The notes beneath the pieces were generated by a model that did no database searches, was not told the DNA's origin, and saw only the letters and a list, made by a program, of their open reading frames with translations. 64,000 nt of DNA from Afipia birgiae 34632 (lineage in GTDB: Bacteria; Pseudomonadota; Alphaproteobacteria; Rhizobiales; Xanthobacteraceae): assembly GCF_000308295.2 (NCBI RefSeq), contig NZ_HG326652.1:2787931-2851930 (forward strand), in the 5' to 3' direction. Position numbers and translations under genes: made by a program. Positions 61,098 through 64,000 of this stretch are shown one piece after another (the stretch's first letter is position 1; every line of letters starts with the position of its first letter).

Positions 61098-62717
61098 TCA
61101 AGCCGTCTTCGCGACAGTCTCGTTTCGAACCGGCAGTGGCTTCAGCTCCCCTCGCCTGACTCGAAGGACAAGCTCGCGCTTGAGAATTTTCCCGCTTGCG
61201 GTCAGAGGAAACTCGTCGACACGCAGGAAATATTCCGGAATGTCGTATTTCGAGAGTCCCTGACGTCGCAGATGATCAATCAATTCCTGAGCCTCAATGG
61301 AGCCAGAGACCGCGATGCAGACCCGCTCACCCAACCGATCGTCAGGCACGGGAAACGCTGCAACCCGACCGGCATCCTTGTGACGAACAGCGATGTCTTC
61401 GATGTGCGAGGGATAAATGTTATGGCCACCCCGAATGATCAGATCCTTCAGACGGCCTTCGATGCGCAGATTCCCCTTGTCGTCCATGATTCCGAGATCG
61501 CCCGACAAGAACCATCCGTTGCTGTTGAAGCTGCTTTCGGTGGCAGCCTGGTTGTTGAAGTAGCCGAGCATCAGCGCGGCACCGCGCCCGCCGATATGGC
61601 CAACCTCGCCGGGACCGATTTCCCTGTCGGAATCATTCGGATCGAATAGACGAACCTCATAAGCCTGCCCTCCTCGGCCGCATGAACCCACGATGGTTTC
61701 GGTGGCGTCGGACGGATGAGTGTACTGATGAGATGAGTTCTCGGTCATTCCGTAGACATTTTGCGGCTTAACGCCCTGCTTGACGAATGCCATCGCCACC
61801 GATGGCGGTATGGGGGCTCCCGCCATGTAGAAGACCGAGACGTTGCTGAGGTTGCTGCGGCCAAGCCTCTTTTGCTCGGCCAGAATATCCATGGCATGAG
61901 TGGGCACGCCCAAAACATATGTCGCACCGGTCTCTGCAATCCAATCGAGCCGGTTCATCCCCGCCGGTGGATCGTCCGTAACGAAGCGACCGCCGGTCAA
62001 GAGCCACTGCGCCACTCCGACCCAGGCGATATGATGGGATATCGGCGACAGCGAAAGCAGCACGGTGTCAGGACCGTGGTTCCAGTCACGAACAAGATCG
62101 CGTGCATTCGCAAGCAGCGTATTATCCGAATGCATCACACATTTCGGAGATCCGGTCGTTCCGGACGTAAATGCGAGGTAAGCGATCTTGTCCGGGTCCG
62201 AGCAAGGCGGCGTCGCATTCGCAGCAGCGGCTGGAAATCCCTCCGGCGTATACACGACCTTCAGGCTCGGTATACGGACCAGCATCGCGTCGAGATCAAC
62301 CTGCGATCGATCCGCACCCCAGCCCGGTTCTGTCAGGAAGGCACGCGCGGACAGCGACGACAACAGTTCCACAACCTCCGCGCACGTGTAAGTCTTGTGG
62401 AGCGAAGGGTTGCAGGCCAGGCCCTCACGCGCGCAGGCCAGAAACATGACAATCGATTCTGCGCGGTTGGACATCCAGATCGAAACCCGGTCGCCGCCCA
62501 CCAGCCCATATTCCCGAAGATTCGCTGCTGCGCCGTCGACCCATCGCAAAAGTTGCAACCATGACAACTTGCGCTTGCCATCCTGTAATGCAATCGCATC
62601 GGGCCGCTGCGCAGCATGCTCGGTCAGCAAACTGTAAAACGTATCGGTGCGCCACAGGCCGCGTTCGTAGTATCGCTTTGTGCTCGCCGGATGATGGATG
62701 GTGAGGAACGGTCTCAT
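61098..62717 (-). CDS. Acyl-CoA ligase (AMP-forming), first gene of the sigma-54-linked operon
   Basis: 539 residues from ATG at 62717. A longer frame (to 62909) is excluded because the sigma-54 promoter lies inside it. ANL motifs: LAFTSGTTGSPK at 181-192, NVYGMTENSSHQYTHPSD, SGDLGIMDDKGNLRIEGRLK, HNIYPSHIEDIAV, and catalytic K510 in LTASGKILKREL. It resembles AliA-type ligases in size and style. It activates the incoming acid to its CoA ester with ATP. Its presence beside two CoA-transferases suggests either two entry routes or different acids. Confidence 0.92.
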   Translation of the reverse strand: MRPFLTIHHPASTKRYYERGLWRTDTFYSLLTEHAAQRPDAIALQDGKRKLSWLQLLRWVDGAAANLREYGLVGGDRVSIWMSNRAESIVMFLACAREGLACNPSLHKTYTCAEVVELLSSLSARAFLTEPGWGADRSQVDLDAMLVRIPSLKVVYTPEGFPAAAANATPPCSDPDKIAYLAFTSGTTGSPKCVMHSDNTLLANARDLVRDWNHGPDTVLLSLSPISHHIAWVGVAQWLLTGGRFVTDDPPAGMNRLDWIAETGATYVLGVPTHAMDILAEQKRLGRSNLSNVSVFYMAGAPIPPSVAMAFVKQGVKPQNVYGMTENSSHQYTHPSDATETIVGSCGRGGQAYEVRLFDPNDSDREIGPGEVGHIGGRGAALMLGYFNNQAATESSFNSNGWFLSGDLGIMDDKGNLRIEGRLKDLIIRGGHNIYPSHIEDIAVRHKDAGRVAAFPVPDDRLGERVCIAVSGSIEAQELIDHLRRQGLSKYDIPEYFLRVDEFPLTASGKILKRELVLRVRRGELKPLPVRNETVAKTA

Positions 62718-62775
62718 AAGCCTCTCGCAATGCAACAAAGTGTCCGCTGCTGAGTGATCGGACGGCATTACAACA

Positions 62776-62790
62776 GCAACAGCTGTGCCA
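62776..62790 (-). promoter_or_regulatory. Sigma-54 (-24/-12) promoter of the ten-gene operon
   Basis: On the minus strand: TGGCAC AGCTG TTGC, which equals the consensus TGGCAC-N5-TTGC with GG and GC at the required 10-base separation. The transcription start would be near 62764, leaving a leader of about 47 nt before the ligase ATG. A sigma-54 activator gene faces it. Confidence 0.88.
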
Positions 62791-62916
62791 GCTCCAGCTT
62801 CACACACCGTTTGAGCGAATTGGGCCGGATTCCCTTTTAAAGCCACGGTATCGAAAATCCTTCGTGTCTTCCGTGGCAACAAATGTCCTTGCGATGACCT
62901 CATCGCCATGCTGATG

Positions 62917-62933
62917 TGTCCTCAAAAAGGACA
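62917..62933. promoter_or_regulatory. Possible activator-binding inverted repeat
   Basis: TGTCCT CAAAA AGGACA is a perfect 6-bp inverted repeat about 127 bp upstream of the -24 element, a usual enhancer distance. It also touches the ribosome binding region of the activator gene. A further TGTCCT at 62884-62889 lies 33 bp away (three turns). Confidence 0.5.
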
Positions 62934-62939
62934 GAGGAA

Positions 62940-64000
62940 ATGCCTGCAACAACGAACTTCGCGGTCGCCGGAGTCGTCCTGACCGACGCTACAAATCGCC
63001 CGGTGATGACCGTCGGCATAGGCAGTGATCCGCGTGTCAAGTCACTGGCCACAGACAAGGTGTGGATGGGCGATATCCGCAATCAGCGCCTCACGACCCT
63101 GAATTTGGATCGTAAGGTTTTTACAGTTTTGCTCATTCCCATGGAACAGGGCGAACTCCTTGTCTTCAGCAATGCTCCTGGAGACGCACTCCTTAACTTC
63201 ATCGGGAGTGTGGATTTTGCCTGGGATATTTTTCAGCACCTGCTGACCGATCCGTTTGATGGAATGACGGTCGTGGATAAAAATGCCCACCTCGTCTACG
63301 TTTCCCCCATTCACGAAACATTCTTCGGCCTTAAATCCGGAGACGGAATTGGCCGACCGGTCGAGCAGGTCATCGACAACACCCGGCTGCACGAAGTCGT
63401 TGCTTCCGGAAAAGCAGAAATCGGCTCCATCCAGCGCATGCGCGGATCTGACCGCGTCGTCTCCCGCATCCCAATCAAGCGCGATGGCCAGATAATCGGC
63501 GCCATTGGACGGGTCATGTTCAAAGGACCTCAACAGCTGGAGGCGCTCAGCCTTCGGGTCAAAGCTCTCGAAGGAGAACTTGAGTTCTACAAACGCGAGA
63601 CCGAAACCCTGCGATCCCGCGACTACGGGTTAGAGGCCATCATTGGCGGGAGCACCGCAGTGCAGCGGCTCCGGGCGCAGATCATCAAGGTCGCTCCACT
63701 CGAGATCCCTGTACTTATTCGCGGAGAAAGCGGCACGGGCAAAGAGCTCGTCGCACACGCCCTTCATCACCTCAGCCCGCGCCGCGACCGTTCGATGGTC
63801 AACGTGAATGCTGCCGCTCTTCCTGCCAATCTGGTGGAATCGGAACTGTTCGGTTACGAAGCCGGCGCTTTTACAGGTGCCGACAAAAAAGGACGCAAGG
63901 GCAAGTTCGAACAAGCCGAAGGTGGCACGATCTTCCTGGACGAAATCGGCGACACGCCCCTTGAGGTTCAGGCAAAACTCCTTCGCGTCCTGCAGGATCG
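62940..64000 (+). CDS. Sigma-54-dependent activator (PAS-AAA+), 3' end outside window
   Basis: 353 residues are visible; the gene runs off the right edge. ATG at 62940 with AGAGGA upstream. The N-terminal region (1-95) is novel to me. A PAS-like sensor spans about 100-190 (DPFDGMTVVDKNAHLVYVSP), then a coiled coil (about 198-228). The AAA+ domain has Walker A GESGTGKE at 262-269, the sigma-54 contact loop GAFTGA at 309-314 and Walker B TIFLDE at 330-335. The DNA-binding domain should lie beyond the window. It is divergent from the ten-gene operon with its sigma-54 promoter, so it is very probably its ligand-responsive activator. No receiver domain is present. Confidence 0.95.
   Translation, partial: MPATTNFAVAGVVLTDATNRPVMTVGIGSDPRVKSLATDKVWMGDIRNQRLTTLNLDRKVFTVLLIPMEQGELLVFSNAPGDALLNFIGSVDFAWDIFQHLLTDPFDGMTVVDKNAHLVYVSPIHETFFGLKSGDGIGRPVEQVIDNTRLHEVVASGKAEIGSIQRMRGSDRVVSRIPIKRDGQIIGAIGRVMFKGPQQLEALSLRVKALEGELEFYKRETETLRSRDYGLEAIIGGSTAVQRLRAQIIKVAPLEIPVLIRGESGTGKELVAHALHHLSPRRDRSMVNVNAAALPANLVESELFGYEAGAFTGADKKGRKGKFEQAEGGTIFLDEIGDTPLEVQAKLLRVLQD

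Noticed and set aside
62873-62893. Sigma-54-like TGGCAA...TTGC on the plus strand, before the activator gene
   Set aside because: The spacing between GG and GC is four bases too long for a -24/-12 promoter.
61098-62909. Long form of the ligase starting at 62909
   Set aside because: The first 64 codons span the sigma-54 promoter and do not look like ligase sequence.
1-64000. CRISPR array, tRNA, rRNA, phage or integrative element
   Set aside because: No spaced direct-repeat array, no tRNA-like cloverleaf noticed, no integrase or phage structural gene; tRNA absence would need a dedicated scan.

Overview
The window looks like a chromosomal segment of a high-GC alphaproteobacterium of the Bradyrhizobium / Rhodopseudomonas / Afipia group (Nitrobacteraceae). 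This rests on protein families: a ScfR-type regulator beside isocitrate lyase, tandem acyl-CoA catabolism genes, Bug-type solute receptors, a BadI-like crotonase, DUF4170 and DUF1993 proteins, and short palindromic repeats between genes. No rRNA, tRNA, CRISPR array or intact insertion sequence was seen. The placement is by recognition, not by a database search.

Layout. 1-2.5 kb: end of a DUF4159/vWA-like membrane gene set. 3-5.9 kb: a zinc-uptake locus, with a perfect Zur-type palindrome, a small His/Cys protein and a ZnuD-like TonB receptor. 6-9.5 kb: housekeeping singletons (GNAT, Nudix, metallophosphoesterase, DUF4170) separated by palindromic repeats. 9.7-13 kb: a ScfR-family regulator divergent from isocitrate lyase aceA, with paired repeats in between. 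13-17.1 kb: lytic transglycosylase, two tandem DUF1993 proteins, an Old Yellow Enzyme. 17.5-23.6 kb: a fatty-acid beta-oxidation operon (FadE, thiolase, FadJ-type protein), then a frameshifted thioesterase. 23.9-29.5 kb: an RND efflux operon (adaptor, pump, TetR regulator, flavin reductase). 29.7-35.2 kb: cupin, acyl-CoA dehydrogenase, TDT-type transporter with an NTF2-like protein, COG4091-type oxidoreductase, PhyH dioxygenase.

35.4-46.6 kb: an uptake-and-activation operon. A five-gene Liv-type ABC transporter is followed by an acyl-CoA ligase, an NTF2-like protein, an enoyl-CoA hydratase and two adjacent acyl-CoA dehydrogenases. A TetR gene stands in front, and the same inverted repeat occurs before the regulator and before livG. 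46.7-49 kb: two Bug receptors. 49.2-49.8 kb: a patch of gene fragments. 49.8-52 kb: pirin and isochorismatase-type hydrolase with a TetR regulator and two matching operators.

52.7-64 kb is the most interesting part: ten tightly packed genes on the minus strand. In transcription order they are acyl-CoA ligase, class III CoA-transferase, quinone-oxidoreductase-like protein, second CoA-transferase, BadI-like ring-cleavage crotonase, enoyl-CoA hydratase, SDR dehydrogenase, acyl-CoA dehydrogenase, and a 3-hydroxyacyl-CoA dehydrogenase split into two overlapping genes. They sit behind a consensus sigma-54 promoter and face a divergent PAS/AAA+ sigma-54 activator that runs off the window. I infer an inducible pathway that activates a cyclic (probably alicyclic) carboxylic acid, oxidises the ring as its CoA thioester and opens it hydrolytically; no thiolase is present.
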